DNA from: Nonomuraea gerenzanensis
GTDB lineage: Bacteria > Actinomycetota > Actinomycetes > Streptosporangiales > Streptosporangiaceae
Reading direction: 5' to 3'
DNA length: 64,000 nt
Assembly: GCF_020215645.1 (NCBI RefSeq)
Contig: NZ_CP084058.1
Location: 5,580,001-5,644,000 of the forward strand
In this document: in pieces, positions 25,069 through 33,950 of the stretch
How the letters are laid out: each line of letters begins with the position of its first letter
Numbering within the stretch: position 1 is the stretch's first letter
Notes under the pieces: model-generated
What the model saw: only the letters and a program-made list of their open reading frames with translations
What the model was told of the DNA's origin: nothing
Database searches by the model: none
Position numbers and translations under genes: made by a program

Positions 25069-25859
25069 GGGAGGAACCGGGCCCGGAGGTCCGGGCGGAG
25101 ATAGGCGGCGGGCGAGGCGATCGACAGCCCGCCGTCCACCGGCAGGACCGCCCCGGTGATGAACGCGGCGCTGGGCGAGGCGAGGAAGGCCACCGCCTCG
25201 GCCACGTCCCGCGGCGTGCCGGTGCGCCCGAGCGGATAGCCTTCCGCGGCGTTCCGCAAGCCCTCCCCGCCGATCAGGCCGGGAGCCACCGAGTTGACGC
25301 GGATCCCGGCGGGGCCGTACTCCAGGGCGAGCTGTCGGACGAACGCATCCAGCCCGCCCTTGGCGGCGGCGTACGCGGGCACGCCCGGCGCGGCCAGGAA
25401 CGCGTTGACCGAGCTGACCGCGACGACGGCGGAGCCAGGCGGCAGGTGGGGCAGCGCGGCCCTGCACAGGTGGAAGGCGGCGTCCAGGGTGGCCCCGATC
25501 GCGGACCTCCACTGCTCGTCGGTGGTGCGCACCACGGACGCGACCGGCATCACGGCCGTGGCCAGCACCAGGACGTCCAGCCGGCCGAGGGCGCCCAGGG
25601 CCTCGGCGACGGCGGCGTTCGCCTCGGCCGGGACGGCGCAGTCGCGCACGAGGAAGCCGTCGTAGACGGGGTCGGCGCACGGCTGCAGGCCGATCCCGGC
25701 CACCCGGTCGCCCCGCTCGGCGAACGCGGCGGCGATGGCCAGCCCGATGCCCGAGTTCCCGCCCGCCACCAGCACCCCCCGCGCTCCGGGCGCCGACGCT
25801 TCCTGCGCCCCGCCCGCGACCAAGCCGGGCGTGCGCGTCGAGCCGCCGCCCACCGTCAC
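25065..25859 (-). CDS. SDR family oxidoreductase
   Basis: 264 residues from GTG 25859, which overlaps the preceding stop by 4 bp (GTGA). Classical short-chain dehydrogenase: GVLVAGGNSGIGLAIAAAF nucleotide loop near residue 30-48, VVAVSSVNAF (Ser), PAYAAAKGGLDAFVRQLALE (Tyr and Lys) and GLIGGEGL. The NAG-type strand motif is replaced by LVLATAV. The cluster suggests reduction of the uronate-derived DEH to KDG, or oxidation of a keto-deoxy acid; sequence alone does not decide. Confidence 0.85.
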   Translation of the reverse strand: MTVGGGSTRTPGLVAGGAQEASAPGARGVLVAGGNSGIGLAIAAAFAERGDRVAGIGLQPCADPVYDGFLVRDCAVPAEANAAVAEALGALGRLDVLVLATAVMPVASVVRTTDEQWRSAIGATLDAAFHLCRAALPHLPPGSAVVAVSSVNAFLAAPGVPAYAAAKGGLDAFVRQLALEYGPAGIRVNSVAPGLIGGEGLRNAAEGYPLGRTGTPRDVAEAVAFLASPSAAFITGAVLPVDGGLSIASPAAYLRPDLRARFLP

Positions 25860-26731
25860 CACAACCCGGCCATGAGCGCCTCGAGGAGGGCACGACTGTG
25901 ACGGTCCAGCGGCCGGGCAGGAGAGCGTACGGCGGCCGAGTCGATGAGCCCCCGCCGGACCAGCACCTCCTTGTGCACCGCCCAGGCCAGGCCAGGCTGC
26001 ATGCCGAAGCGGATCAACGGCAACAGCCCGGCATGCCCCGCGCGCGCCCGCTCGGCGCGCCCGGCCGCCCAGTCGGCGAGCACCGGCGCGAGCAGGTCGG
26101 TGAACTCGCAGGCGGGCATCGTGCCCACGGCCCCCAGCGCGTACTCCTCCAGGCAGAACAGCGCGTTCTGCCCGCCGAAGACGGCGAAGCCGTCGGGGAC
26201 GCCCGCGGCCACCGCCCCCACCTTGGGCGCGGTCGGCGGCGCCTCCACCTTCACCGAGGTGACGCCGTCCAGCTTGCTCAGCTCCACGATCAGCGACTCC
26301 GGCATGCTGACGCCGGTGGCGCCCGGCGCGTCCTGCACCATCACGTCGATCCCCGCCCGCTCGGCCACGACGCCGTAGAAGTCGACGAGCTGCGCCCCGG
26401 ACGGCTTGACCAGGTACGGCGGCAGCACCATGAGGGCGTCGGCACCCCCGTCCCTGGCGGCGAACGCCTGTTCGAGGGCGGTGGCGGTGCTGGTCGCGCC
26501 GACGCCCGCGACGACCGGGGCGTCGCCGGCGGCGGCCCGTACCTCGGCGAGCACGCGCACGCGGTCGCCGGCGGTCAGGGCGAAGCCCTCGCTGGCCATC
26601 CCGAACACGGCCACTCCGTCGGCTCCGGAGGCGAGCTGCCACTCGGTCAGCCTGCGCAGGCTCGGCAGATCGAGCTCGCCGTCATCGGCGAAGGGGGTGG
26701 CGAGGATGGGGATCAGTCCAGACAGAACCAA
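25856..26731 (-). CDS. DHDPS/NAL-family aldolase or dehydratase
   Basis: 291 residues from TTG 26731, chosen because AGGGAG lies 6 nt upstream and the family begins near LSGLIPILATPF; GTG 26767, which overlaps the enolase stop, would add 12 residues. Lys161 in VTSVKVEAPP is the Schiff-base lysine and GMASEGFAL is the GTTGE-like carboxylate pocket. The usual Tyr of the YxxP motif is Gln133 (VMVQDAPGATG), as in keto-deoxy sugar-acid enzymes of the family and not in true dihydrodipicolinate synthases. It may cleave or dehydrate a 2-keto-3-deoxy acid made by the enolase-superfamily enzyme. Confidence 0.87.
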   Translation of the reverse strand: MVLSGLIPILATPFADDGELDLPSLRRLTEWQLASGADGVAVFGMASEGFALTAGDRVRVLAEVRAAAGDAPVVAGVGATSTATALEQAFAARDGGADALMVLPPYLVKPSGAQLVDFYGVVAERAGIDVMVQDAPGATGVSMPESLIVELSKLDGVTSVKVEAPPTAPKVGAVAAGVPDGFAVFGGQNALFCLEEYALGAVGTMPACEFTDLLAPVLADWAAGRAERARAGHAGLLPLIRFGMQPGLAWAVHKEVLVRRGLIDSAAVRSPARPLDRHSRALLEALMAGLW

Positions 26732-26763
26732 CGGATACTCCCTTTCAGACAAAAGGTGGTGGG

Positions 26764-27888
26764 TCACAGGGCGCCGGGGTCGACGTCCACGCCGAGGCCG
26801 GGCCCGGACGGCACGGGGAAGCCGGTCGCGTCACCGGGCAGCGGCGCGGTGAGGATCGAGCCGGCCACCTCGCAGGTGGTGGGCTGGTACTCGAAGAACG
26901 CCAGGTTCCCGAGGGCGGCGCTGACGTGGACGCCGGCGGCCAGCGCCACCCCGAGCCCGGTGGAGTGGTGCGGCGCGACCCGGACGTGGTGCGCGGCGGC
27001 GAGCTCGGCGATGGACATCAGCTCGGTGATGCCGGTGCGCCCCACGTCGGGCTGGGCCAGGCCGACGGCGCGGCGGCCCAGCCAGTGGGCGAACTCGTAC
27101 CGGTTACGCAGGCTCTCGCCGACGGCGACGGGCAGGTCGGCGCGGCGGACGAGCTCCCTGTGCCCCTCGACGTCCTCGGGGGCGAGCGGCGCCTCCAGGA
27201 ACAGCGCGCCGCGCTCGGCCAGCCCGCGGGCCAGGCGGACGGCCTGCGGCACGTCGTAGACCCAGTGCGCGTCGACGGCGACCCGCAGCCCCGACGCGGC
27301 GACGGCGTCGTAGGTGGCGAGGTCCTCCTCGACGCCGTGCCCGAGGTGCAGCTTGACCATGGTGGCACCCTTGAGGGCCCATTCCCCGGCCAGCTCGGCG
27401 CGTTCGGCGTCGGTGGGGCGGGGCAGGCCGCTCACGTACACGGGGACGTTCGAGCGGAAGGCGCCGCCGAGCAGGGAGGCGACGGACCGGCCGGTGAGGC
27501 GGCCGGTGAGGTCCCACAGTGCGATGTCCACGGCGGCCAGCGCGTCGGCCTGGTGGCCGGAGAGGTGGCCGCGCTCGCGCATGAGGCCGGTCAGTTTGTC
27601 CCAGAGCGGGCGGATCCGCGTGGGGTCCTCGCCGATCAGCACGGGGGCGAGCAGCTTCTCCACGATCGCGGCGGGCACCTCGGGCGCGACGGGCGCGAGC
27701 GCCTCGCCCCACCCGGTGGTGCCGTCGTCGGCGGTGATCGAGACGAGCAGTGTCTCGAAGCGGGCCGAGTAGAGGCTGCGCCACGGCGGGCGGACGAAGT
27801 AGCCCTCCTCCTGCGCGGGTGCGCCGAGGTAGGCGTCACGGTGCCGGAGCTTCACCGGGAAACATTGCACTTGACGGATTTGCGCCAT
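26764..27888 (-). CDS. Enolase-superfamily sugar-acid dehydratase
   Basis: 374 residues from ATG 27888 (ATG 27900 adds four). Mandelate racemase/muconate lactonising fold: metal ligands Asp206 (RVAVDAHW), Glu232 (LFLEAPL) and Glu258 (AVGESLRNRYEF); acid/base residues Lys179 and His181 in MVKLHLGHG and the Asp281/His307 pair (LAQPDVGRTGITE, VAPHHSTG). The KxH motif and Asp-His pair fit an acid-sugar dehydratase that makes a 2-keto-3-deoxy acid. The substrate could be galactonate-, rhamnonate- or fuconate-like; the adjacent fucose regulon lacks its own fuconate dehydratase, so this gene might serve it. First gene of the operon running to 24064. Confidence 0.87.
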   Translation of the reverse strand: MAQIRQVQCFPVKLRHRDAYLGAPAQEEGYFVRPPWRSLYSARFETLLVSITADDGTTGWGEALAPVAPEVPAAIVEKLLAPVLIGEDPTRIRPLWDKLTGLMRERGHLSGHQADALAAVDIALWDLTGRLTGRSVASLLGGAFRSNVPVYVSGLPRPTDAERAELAGEWALKGATMVKLHLGHGVEEDLATYDAVAASGLRVAVDAHWVYDVPQAVRLARGLAERGALFLEAPLAPEDVEGHRELVRRADLPVAVGESLRNRYEFAHWLGRRAVGLAQPDVGRTGITELMSIAELAAAHHVRVAPHHSTGLGVALAAGVHVSAALGNLAFFEYQPTTCEVAGSILTAPLPGDATGFPVPSGPGLGVDVDPGAL

Positions 27889-27909
27889 GTGCGTGACCAT
27901 CCCACATAG

Positions 27910-27924
27910 TGCAAGCCGATTGCA
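27910..27924. promoter_or_regulatory. Candidate IclR operator
   Basis: TGCAAgccgaTTGCA, a perfect 5-bp inverted repeat with 5-bp spacer in the 47-bp gap between the divergent enolase-type gene and iclR. A related ATTGCAC lies at 27864-27870 inside the enolase gene's first codons. Confidence 0.55.
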
Positions 27925-27935
27925 ATGGAGACAGG

Positions 27936-28739
27936 GTGGCTTCCGATCAGAGCAACAACCAGAGCGTCGAGCGGGCCATCTCGGTCCTGCGCGCGTTCCT
28001 GACGGGCCGGCCGGAGCTGCGGGTGTCGGACGTCGCCAAGGCCACCGGGCTCGGCGTCTCGACCGCCTCGCGCCTGCTGGCCACGCTGGAGACGCTGGAG
28101 TTCGTCGAGCGGGACGAGGTCAGCGGCCTCTACCGGCTGGGCACCGCGCCGATCACGCTCGGCGGCGTCGCGCTCAACCAGAACCCGGTGCACCGGGAGG
28201 CCCGCCAGGTCGCCCAGGACCTCGCCGCCGCGCTCGGCCTCGGCGTCAACGTGGCCGTGCGGCGCGGCGAGTCGATGTTCTACCTGCTGAACTTCGAGGG
28301 CAGGCTGGCGCCCCGGTCGTTCGTGCTGACCGGCCAGCGCAAGCCGCTGTACGCGACGGGCATCGGCAAGTGCCTGCTGCTCGCGCTCACCCCGCAGGAG
28401 CGGCGGGAGCTGATCCCCGAGGCGTCGATGCAGCAGTTCACCTCGCGCACGATCGTCACGCACGAGCGGCTCGACCAGGAGCTGGCCGGGGTGGTCGGGC
28501 GCGGGTACGCCACCGAGGTGGAGGAGCTGGCGTTCGGCCGGGCCTGCGTCGCGGCACCCATCCGCGACATGTCGGGCGCGGTGGTGGCGGCGATCTCCAT
28601 CTCGGGCCCGCTGTCGGCGATCGCCCTGGAGGCGCGCGAGGCCGAGCTGGCCCGCACGGTCATCGAGACCGCCGACTCGATCAGCATCGGCCTCGGCTAC
28701 GTCGGCCCGGTCCACGCTGTCGCGGCGGGCACGCAGTGA
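27936..28739 (+). CDS. IclR family transcriptional regulator
   Basis: 267 residues from GTG 27936 with GGAG 5 nt upstream. Residues 5-65 are the helix-turn-helix (SVERAISVLRAFLTGRPELR; GLGVSTASRLLATLETLEFV), and 85-255 the IclR effector domain (PLYATGIGKCLLLALTPQER, GYATEVEELAFGRACVAAPI). IclR proteins sense small acids or sugar-acid intermediates. Its TGA overlaps the permease GTG by 4 bp, so regulator and importer share a transcript; the divergent operon is probably controlled from the same 47-bp gap. Confidence 0.92.
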   Translation: MASDQSNNQSVERAISVLRAFLTGRPELRVSDVAKATGLGVSTASRLLATLETLEFVERDEVSGLYRLGTAPITLGGVALNQNPVHREARQVAQDLAAALGLGVNVAVRRGESMFYLLNFEGRLAPRSFVLTGQRKPLYATGIGKCLLLALTPQERRELIPEASMQQFTSRTIVTHERLDQELAGVVGRGYATEVEELAFGRACVAAPIRDMSGAVVAAISISGPLSAIALEAREAELARTVIETADSISIGLGYVGPVHAVAAGTQ

Positions 28740-29578
28740 ACCGCCGGCTGACCGACGGCCAGTTCGCCTGGCTGCTCATGGTGCCGGGCCTGGCGCTGTT
28801 CGGCGCCATCATCGCCTACCCGCTGGTGTCGGCGCTGGTCACGGGCTTCTTCGAGCAGAGCCTGGTGCGCCCGGGGCGCGCGTTCGTCGGCCTGGACAAC
28901 TTCGCCGACCTGCTCGGCGGCGACTTCTGGCCGGTGCTGCGCAACACGCTGGTCTTCACGCTCGGCGCGACGATCGCGCCGTTCGTCATCGGATACGCGC
29001 TCGCCCTGGCGCTCAACGCCGGGTTGCCCGGCTGGCTGCGCGGCGTGTTCCTGTTCCCCTGGGTGATCCCCGGCGTGGTCGTCTCGTTCCTGTGGCTGTG
29101 GATCTTCAACGCCAACTACGGCGTGCTGAACGGCCTGCTCGGCACGCACGTGAGCTGGCTCGGCGCGCCCGCCACCGCCATGATCGCGGTGATCGTGACG
29201 AAGACCTGGGCGAGCTTCCCCTGGATGATGGTCATGCTGCTCGCGGGCCTGCAGACGATGCCGAAGGAACTGCACGAGGCCGCCGCCGTCGACGGCGCGG
29301 GCGCGATCCGCCGCTTCAGGTCGGTGACGGTGCCGCACATGCGCGCGATCGCCGGCATCGCCTTCCTGCTGGAGTTCATCTGGAACTTCCAGCACTTCGA
29401 CACCATCTACGTCCTGACCGGGGGCGGCCCCGCCGGGGCGACGAAGACGTTCGCCGTGGCCGTCTACGACACCGCGTTCAAGGGCTTCGACCTGGGCCAC
29501 GCCACCGCGCTGGGCGGCCTGTGGATGTTGCTGCTGCTCGTCCTCATGGCCTTCTACCTGAGGAAGGAGAACGCATGA
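28736..29578 (+). CDS. CUT1 sugar ABC permease (MalF type)
   Basis: 280 residues, six membrane helices from FAWLLMVPGLALFGAIIAYP. The first loop carries FVGLDNFADLLGGDFWPV, and the EAA loop is ELHEAAAVDGAGAIRRFRSV then TVPHM. It overlaps iclR by GTGA and the next permease by ATGA, so three genes are translationally coupled. Substrate is probably a uronate- or acid-sugar-containing oligosaccharide. Confidence 0.93.
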   Translation: MNRRLTDGQFAWLLMVPGLALFGAIIAYPLVSALVTGFFEQSLVRPGRAFVGLDNFADLLGGDFWPVLRNTLVFTLGATIAPFVIGYALALALNAGLPGWLRGVFLFPWVIPGVVVSFLWLWIFNANYGVLNGLLGTHVSWLGAPATAMIAVIVTKTWASFPWMMVMLLAGLQTMPKELHEAAAVDGAGAIRRFRSVTVPHMRAIAGIAFLLEFIWNFQHFDTIYVLTGGGPAGATKTFAVAVYDTAFKGFDLGHATALGGLWMLLLLVLMAFYLRKENA

Positions 29579-30450
29579 CGGCCACGCTGTCGCGCTCCGT
29601 CCCGATCACCCGCGCGCCGAGGCGGAGGAGGCCGCGCTCGCGCGCCGCCGCCTGGGCGGCCGTCGTGGTCATCGGGTTCTTCGGGCTCGCCCCGATCTAC
29701 TGGCTGGTCGTCACCGCGTTCACGCCGGACGAGCGGGCCTTCACCTTCCCGCCCTCCCTGGTGCCGACCGAGATCACCTTCGACCACTTCACCAAGCTGG
29801 CCGGGAACGAGCAGCTGTTCGGCTACCTCGTCAACAGCGTCGTCGTGTCGGTCCTGACGGCCTTCCTGAGCGTCGTGGTCTCGGCGTACATGGCGTACGC
29901 GTTCTCCAAGTTCCGCTACCGCGGGCGCAAGTCGCTCATGCACCTCGTGCTGGCCTCCCAGCTGTTCCCCCAGGCGCTGCTGCTCGTCACCCTGTACGCC
30001 GTCTTCAGCGCGTCGGGGCTGCTCGGCAGCTACACCGCGCTCATCCTGTCGTTCACCACCTTCACGCTGCCGCTGTGCGTGTGGATGCTGAAGGGCATCT
30101 TCGACACGGTGCCGTCCACGCTGATGGAGGCGGCCGCGATCGACGGCGCCTCCCGCTGGCGGACGCTGCACAGGATCGCGCTGCCGCTGGCCGCGCCCGG
30201 CCTGGTCGCGGCTGGGCTGTTCGCGTTCGTCCGGGCCTGGAACGACTTCATCTTCGCGCTCACCCTCACCGACCCGGACCGGCAGACCCTGCCCCCCGGC
30301 CTGGTGCACACCTATCTCGGGGAGTTCCAAACCGCCTGGCCGGACCTCATGGCCGCGTCCTTCGTCGTCTCGCTCCCGGTCATCGCCGCGTTCATGTTCC
30401 TGCAGCGGTACCTGGTCGGCGGGCTCACGGCGGGCGCGGTCAAGGGCTGA
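29575..30450 (+). CDS. CUT1 sugar ABC permease (MalG type)
   Basis: 291 residues with an Arg-rich cytosolic N-terminus (APRRRRPRSRAAAW) before the first helix. The EAA loop is TLMEAAAIDGASRWRTLHRI, then ALPLAAPG; the C-terminus GGLTAGAVKG is typical of MalG-like subunits. AAGGAG lies 6 nt before the ATG, overlapping the upstream permease stop. Confidence 0.93.
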   Translation: MTATLSRSVPITRAPRRRRPRSRAAAWAAVVVIGFFGLAPIYWLVVTAFTPDERAFTFPPSLVPTEITFDHFTKLAGNEQLFGYLVNSVVVSVLTAFLSVVVSAYMAYAFSKFRYRGRKSLMHLVLASQLFPQALLLVTLYAVFSASGLLGSYTALILSFTTFTLPLCVWMLKGIFDTVPSTLMEAAAIDGASRWRTLHRIALPLAAPGLVAAGLFAFVRAWNDFIFALTLTDPDRQTLPPGLVHTYLGEFQTAWPDLMAASFVVSLPVIAAFMFLQRYLVGGLTAGAVKG

Positions 30451-30477
30451 CCCCCACCCCCACCCCGTAGGAGAAAC

Positions 30478-31758
30478 ATGGAAACGCTCAACCGCCGCGC
30501 CGCCTTCCGCCTGGCCGGCCTGTCCGCGCTCGGCGCCGCCCTGACCGCCTGCGCGCCCGACGCCGCCGGAGGAGGCGCGCCCCAGGGCGACGCCGCGGCC
30601 AAGACGTTCGGCTTCACCTCCTGGTCGCTGAACGAGGAGGCGCAGAAGGCCGCCGTGCAGGCGACCGTGGACGCGTACGCGGCCAGGAACGGCGTCAAGA
30701 TCGACACCGCGTCGTTCCCGTACAACGAGTACCTCAACCAGGTGACGCTGAAGCTGCGCGGCGGCCAGCTCACCGGCGCCGTCCAGCTCGACATCTCCTG
30801 GCTGGCCGCCCTGGCCGCGATGGGCAAGCTGAAGGACCTCGGCGCGCAGGCCGCCAAGGGCGGCTACACCGACGTCGCCCTGTCCAGCGGCCGCTTCCAG
30901 GACAAGCAGCTCGGCCTGCCCTGGACGACCGGCTCGATCGGCCTGGTCGCCAACACCGAGATCCTGAAGAAGGCGGGCGTCGAGGGCATGCCCGCGACCG
31001 TCGAGGAGTTCGAGGCCGCCCTGCGCAAGGTGGCCGCGCTCGGCGGCGGCATCACGCCGTACGCGGCGGCGACCAAGGCGGCGCAGCTCAAGGACATCCT
31101 GCCGTGGATGCGCACGTTCGGCAGCCCGCTGCTGGAGGGAGAGACGATCACGGTCGGCGACGACGCGTCCGTGGCCGCCGTCGAGTGGTACAAGAAGCTG
31201 TACGACGCCGAGCTCATCGCCCCCGACGTCGACCGCTTCGACGCCCGCGCGCTGTTCGCCCAGGGCAAGGCCGCCTTCTACGACGACGCGGTCATCACCC
31301 GGGGCGTCGTGGCCGCGCAGTCGCCCGACAAGTCGCTGACGGAGAAGATGGCGCCGCTCGCCAGGCCCGTGCTCAAAGCGGGCGACACGCCGCAGGCGCT
31401 GCTGTGGGGGCACGTCATCGTGGTGGTGGACGGCGAGGGCTCCGACGCCGCCGCCGACTTCGCCTCGTACGCGACCTCCGACACGGCCACCGTGGCCGCG
31501 TTCTTCGAGAAGGTGAAGCTGCCGCCCACCACGACGGCGGGCCTGGCCGACCCGAAGGTCGCGGGCGACACGTTCACCACCGCATGGACCGAGAAGATCA
31601 CCAAGACCGCGACGCCGAACCCGTTCTGGCGCTACGCCGGCTACGCCCAGATCGAGACCGCCATCGCCGAGCAGGTGCAGGCCGTGCTCGTCGGCCAGTC
31701 GTCGGCCAAGGACGCGCTGGCCAAGGCCGCCGAGACGGCCAAGCCCCTGCAGAAGTAG
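30478..31758 (+). CDS. CUT1 sugar-binding lipoprotein, twin-Arg signal
   Basis: 426 residues. The leader has an RRAAFRLAGL twin-arginine-like motif and a lipobox LTAC at about residue 25, pointing to a Tat-exported, lipid-anchored protein. Solute-binding features: TFGFTSWSLNEEAQKAAVQA, AYAARNGVKIDTASF, LGLPWTTGSIGLVANTEIL and AALRKVAALGGGITPYA. TAGGAG lies 6 nt before ATG 30478. The gene order regulator - permease - permease - binding protein is the reverse of the other three importers in the window. Confidence 0.9.
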   Translation: METLNRRAAFRLAGLSALGAALTACAPDAAGGGAPQGDAAAKTFGFTSWSLNEEAQKAAVQATVDAYAARNGVKIDTASFPYNEYLNQVTLKLRGGQLTGAVQLDISWLAALAAMGKLKDLGAQAAKGGYTDVALSSGRFQDKQLGLPWTTGSIGLVANTEILKKAGVEGMPATVEEFEAALRKVAALGGGITPYAAATKAAQLKDILPWMRTFGSPLLEGETITVGDDASVAAVEWYKKLYDAELIAPDVDRFDARALFAQGKAAFYDDAVITRGVVAAQSPDKSLTEKMAPLARPVLKAGDTPQALLWGHVIVVVDGEGSDAAADFASYATSDTATVAAFFEKVKLPPTTTAGLADPKVAGDTFTTAWTEKITKTATPNPFWRYAGYAQIETAIAEQVQAVLVGQSSAKDALAKAAETAKPLQK

Positions 31759-32073
31759 GACAGCCGCCCGGCAGGGGGCGCATGGCGGGGAACAGTGACC
31801 CCGCCCCGGCACGGCGCGGAGCTGCAACTCCTCGCCCGCCGGAGCCGCCGGGAGCGGCAACTCCCGGACGGCGGCCCCTGCCCACCGGGCGGCCTCCGAC
31901 GACACCGCATGCCCTCTTCGACACAGGTGGTCCCCGTCATGCTCGCACGAACGCGCGCCGGGCGCTCCTCATCCGCCCCCCGCCCGCCCCGGTGGCGGTG
32001 GGGGAGCGGCGGCGCGCCCCGCCCGGCCTCGGCGCGGACCGCCGTCCACCCCCCTCCCACGAAACGAGGAACG
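31759..32073. other. Intergenic region with terminator
   Basis: 315 bases without a convincing gene. It contains an imperfect stem spanning the importer stop codon (31743-31779) and the hairpin at 31845-31871. The last 30 bases hold the GAGGA ribosome site of the next gene. Confidence 0.5.
31845..31871 (+). terminator. Terminator after importer operon
   Basis: CCGGGAG-cggcaa-CTCCCGG, a perfect 7-bp stem with a 6-nt loop, extended by an outer CCG/CGG across one bulged base. Confidence 0.55.
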
Positions 32074-33870
32074 GTGCTCCGCCCAGTCATCCTCACCGCC
32101 GCCGCCCTGCTCGCGGCCTGCCTCACCCCCTTGCCCGCCGCCGCCGCACCTTCCCTGGAACAGGTGCCCGTCACCGTGGATTCCTCCAACCAGTCCGGCT
32201 GGTGGCGCCCGCTCGACTCGTTCCGCGGCACCGACTACTTCGCCTACAACGCCCCCGCCTCCACCGCCGGCCGCCACGAGGTGCACCTCGCCTCCCGCGC
32301 CGCGGACGGCACCTGGCGCGACGGCTGCCTGCCCGACGCCTCCGGCGCCTGCGTCACGTACGTGGACGACGTCGGGCACAACCAGCCGTCGATCGTCCTG
32401 GACGGCGAGGGCGTCATCCACGCCTTCGTCTCCATGCACGGCGACGGCTGGCGCTACTACCGCGCCACCAGGCCCGGCGACGTCACCTCCCTGGCCGAGG
32501 CGTCCGCCACCCTGCCCGACGCGGGGCTCGGCTTCACCTACCCGGTCACCGCGCGCGGCAAGGACGGCTCCGCGTACGTGCTGGTCCGGGCGCACCGGGA
32601 CGCGGCGGCCGTCCGCGACGGGCGGCTGTACCGCTTCGACACCGCCACCCGCGCCTGGAGCCGCGTCGCCGTCGTCGCCTCCGGCACCAACCACTCCTTC
32701 TACCCCGACGACCTGCAGGTGGACGCCGCCGGCCGGGTCCACGTGCTCTGGGAGTGGGGCCCGTGGCCGGCGACGACGCACCGGCATCTCGGCTCGTACG
32801 CCGTGTTCGACCCCGCGGACGGCTCCTGGCGCGACGTCACCGGCGCCGCGCTGACCGTGCCGCTCGCGCCGGGCGCCGGGAACACCGTCGTCTACCAGCC
32901 GTACGAGGCGGGTGAGACGATCACCTCGACCAGCCGGGCCGTCCAGACCGCCAAACTCGCCGTGTCCGGCGATCGGCTCGCCGGCATCGCCTACCGGTAC
33001 CTGACGGCGCCCTCCGGCAGCACGTTCACCGGCTTCGACGTGCGCTACGCGAGCTGGGACGGCGCCGCGTGGCAGCGGGAGACCGTCCTCGCGCGGGCCG
33101 GCCAGAGCGTGGACAACTCGGCCACGATCGGCGTCACCCGCGCCGGGGCCGTCACCCGGATCTACTTCGTCGCCGAGGCGGGCGGCTGCGGCGGCGTCCG
33201 CAGCCAGGTCGTGCGCGCGCAGCGGTCCGGCACCGGGCCGTGGGCGTTCAGCCCGCTCGGCGACGTGCGCCAGGGGCTCCAGCGGCTGCGCGCCCAGCGC
33301 GCCGCCGACGGCACCGACCTGCTGTACGTCACCGCGCCCGCCATCGGCGCCCTGTGGCGGGCCACCGTGCCGCGCACCGGCGAGCCGGGAGCGGGCGGGC
33401 CGTTCTCGCAGATCGCCGACCGGCTGCTGGCCTCCGGCGCCGGCGGCCTGAACGTCGCGCTGAACGGCTCCGTGACCGTGTCGTCGGTGCTGCGCGCCGG
33501 GGCCGAGGGCGGCAAGGCGGTGGACGGCCTGTGCTCGGACGACAGCCGGTGGATCTCCGCCGAGGGGGACACCGCGCCGTCGATCACCGTGGGGCTCGAC
33601 CGCGCGTACCCGATCAGCGAGGTCCGGGTGCACTCCGGCTACACCAAGGCGCCCGTCCCGGCCACGGACGTGCTGCGCGACTTCGCCGTCGAGGCGCACA
33701 CCGCGTCCGGGTGGCAGCGGGTCGCCGCGGTCACGGGGAACACGGCGGGCACCGTCCGGGTCCCGGCCTCGGTGACGGCCGACCAGGTGCGCCTGTCGAT
33801 CTCCGACCCGTCGGGCAACGCGCTCGACGTGGCCCGCGTGTACGAGATCGAGGTCGTGTCCCATGGCTGA
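32074..33870 (+). CDS. Secreted BNR-propeller protein with F5/8C (CBM32) domain
   Basis: 598 residues from GTG 32074, with GAGGA 3 nt upstream. Residues 1-25 are a Sec signal peptide ending PAAAA. Residues about 30-450 are a BNR_4-like beta-propeller (SGWWRPLDSFRGTDYFAYNA; HNQPSIVLDGEGVIHAFVSM; TNHSFYPDDLQVDAAGRVHV). BNR_4 propellers include ulvan lyases and rhamnose-glucuronate lyases (PL24, PL25, PL42), which attack uronates by elimination. Residues about 460-597 are an F5/8-type C sandwich (VDGLCSDDSRWISAEGDTAP; SEVRVHSGYTK) for carbohydrate binding. If a lyase, its unsaturated product would enter the SDR - kinase - KDPG aldolase route of this cluster. Confidence 0.82.
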   Translation: MLRPVILTAAALLAACLTPLPAAAAPSLEQVPVTVDSSNQSGWWRPLDSFRGTDYFAYNAPASTAGRHEVHLASRAADGTWRDGCLPDASGACVTYVDDVGHNQPSIVLDGEGVIHAFVSMHGDGWRYYRATRPGDVTSLAEASATLPDAGLGFTYPVTARGKDGSAYVLVRAHRDAAAVRDGRLYRFDTATRAWSRVAVVASGTNHSFYPDDLQVDAAGRVHVLWEWGPWPATTHRHLGSYAVFDPADGSWRDVTGAALTVPLAPGAGNTVVYQPYEAGETITSTSRAVQTAKLAVSGDRLAGIAYRYLTAPSGSTFTGFDVRYASWDGAAWQRETVLARAGQSVDNSATIGVTRAGAVTRIYFVAEAGGCGGVRSQVVRAQRSGTGPWAFSPLGDVRQGLQRLRAQRAADGTDLLYVTAPAIGALWRATVPRTGEPGAGGPFSQIADRLLASGAGGLNVALNGSVTVSSVLRAGAEGGKAVDGLCSDDSRWISAEGDTAPSITVGLDRAYPISEVRVHSGYTKAPVPATDVLRDFAVEAHTASGWQRVAAVTGNTAGTVRVPASVTADQVRLSISDPSGNALDVARVYEIEVVSHG

Positions 33871-33950
33871 GCACCGTTGGGCGCCGATCGGGGTGGTGCC
33901 CGTGGCTGAGCACCGTTGGGCGCCGATCGGGGTGGTGCCGCGTGGCTGAG
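33863..33950 (+). repeat. 39-bp repeat at the start of the KDPG aldolase gene
   Basis: TGGCTGAGCACCG... recurs at 33864, 33903 and 33943: periods of 39 and 40 bp, the third copy partial. Each copy carries a potential start (ATG 33863, GTG 33902, GTG 33942) followed by Ala-Glu-His-Arg-Trp. The first copy also contains the stop codon of the BNR gene. One extra G in the last spacer puts copies one and two out of frame with the aldolase, so only the third start is productive. Confidence 0.85.

Noticed and set aside
25065..25859. SDR gene as part of a longer fusion starting near 26640
   Set aside because: The upstream part of that frame is the complement-like reading over the DHDPS gene; the GTGA overlap gives a natural start.
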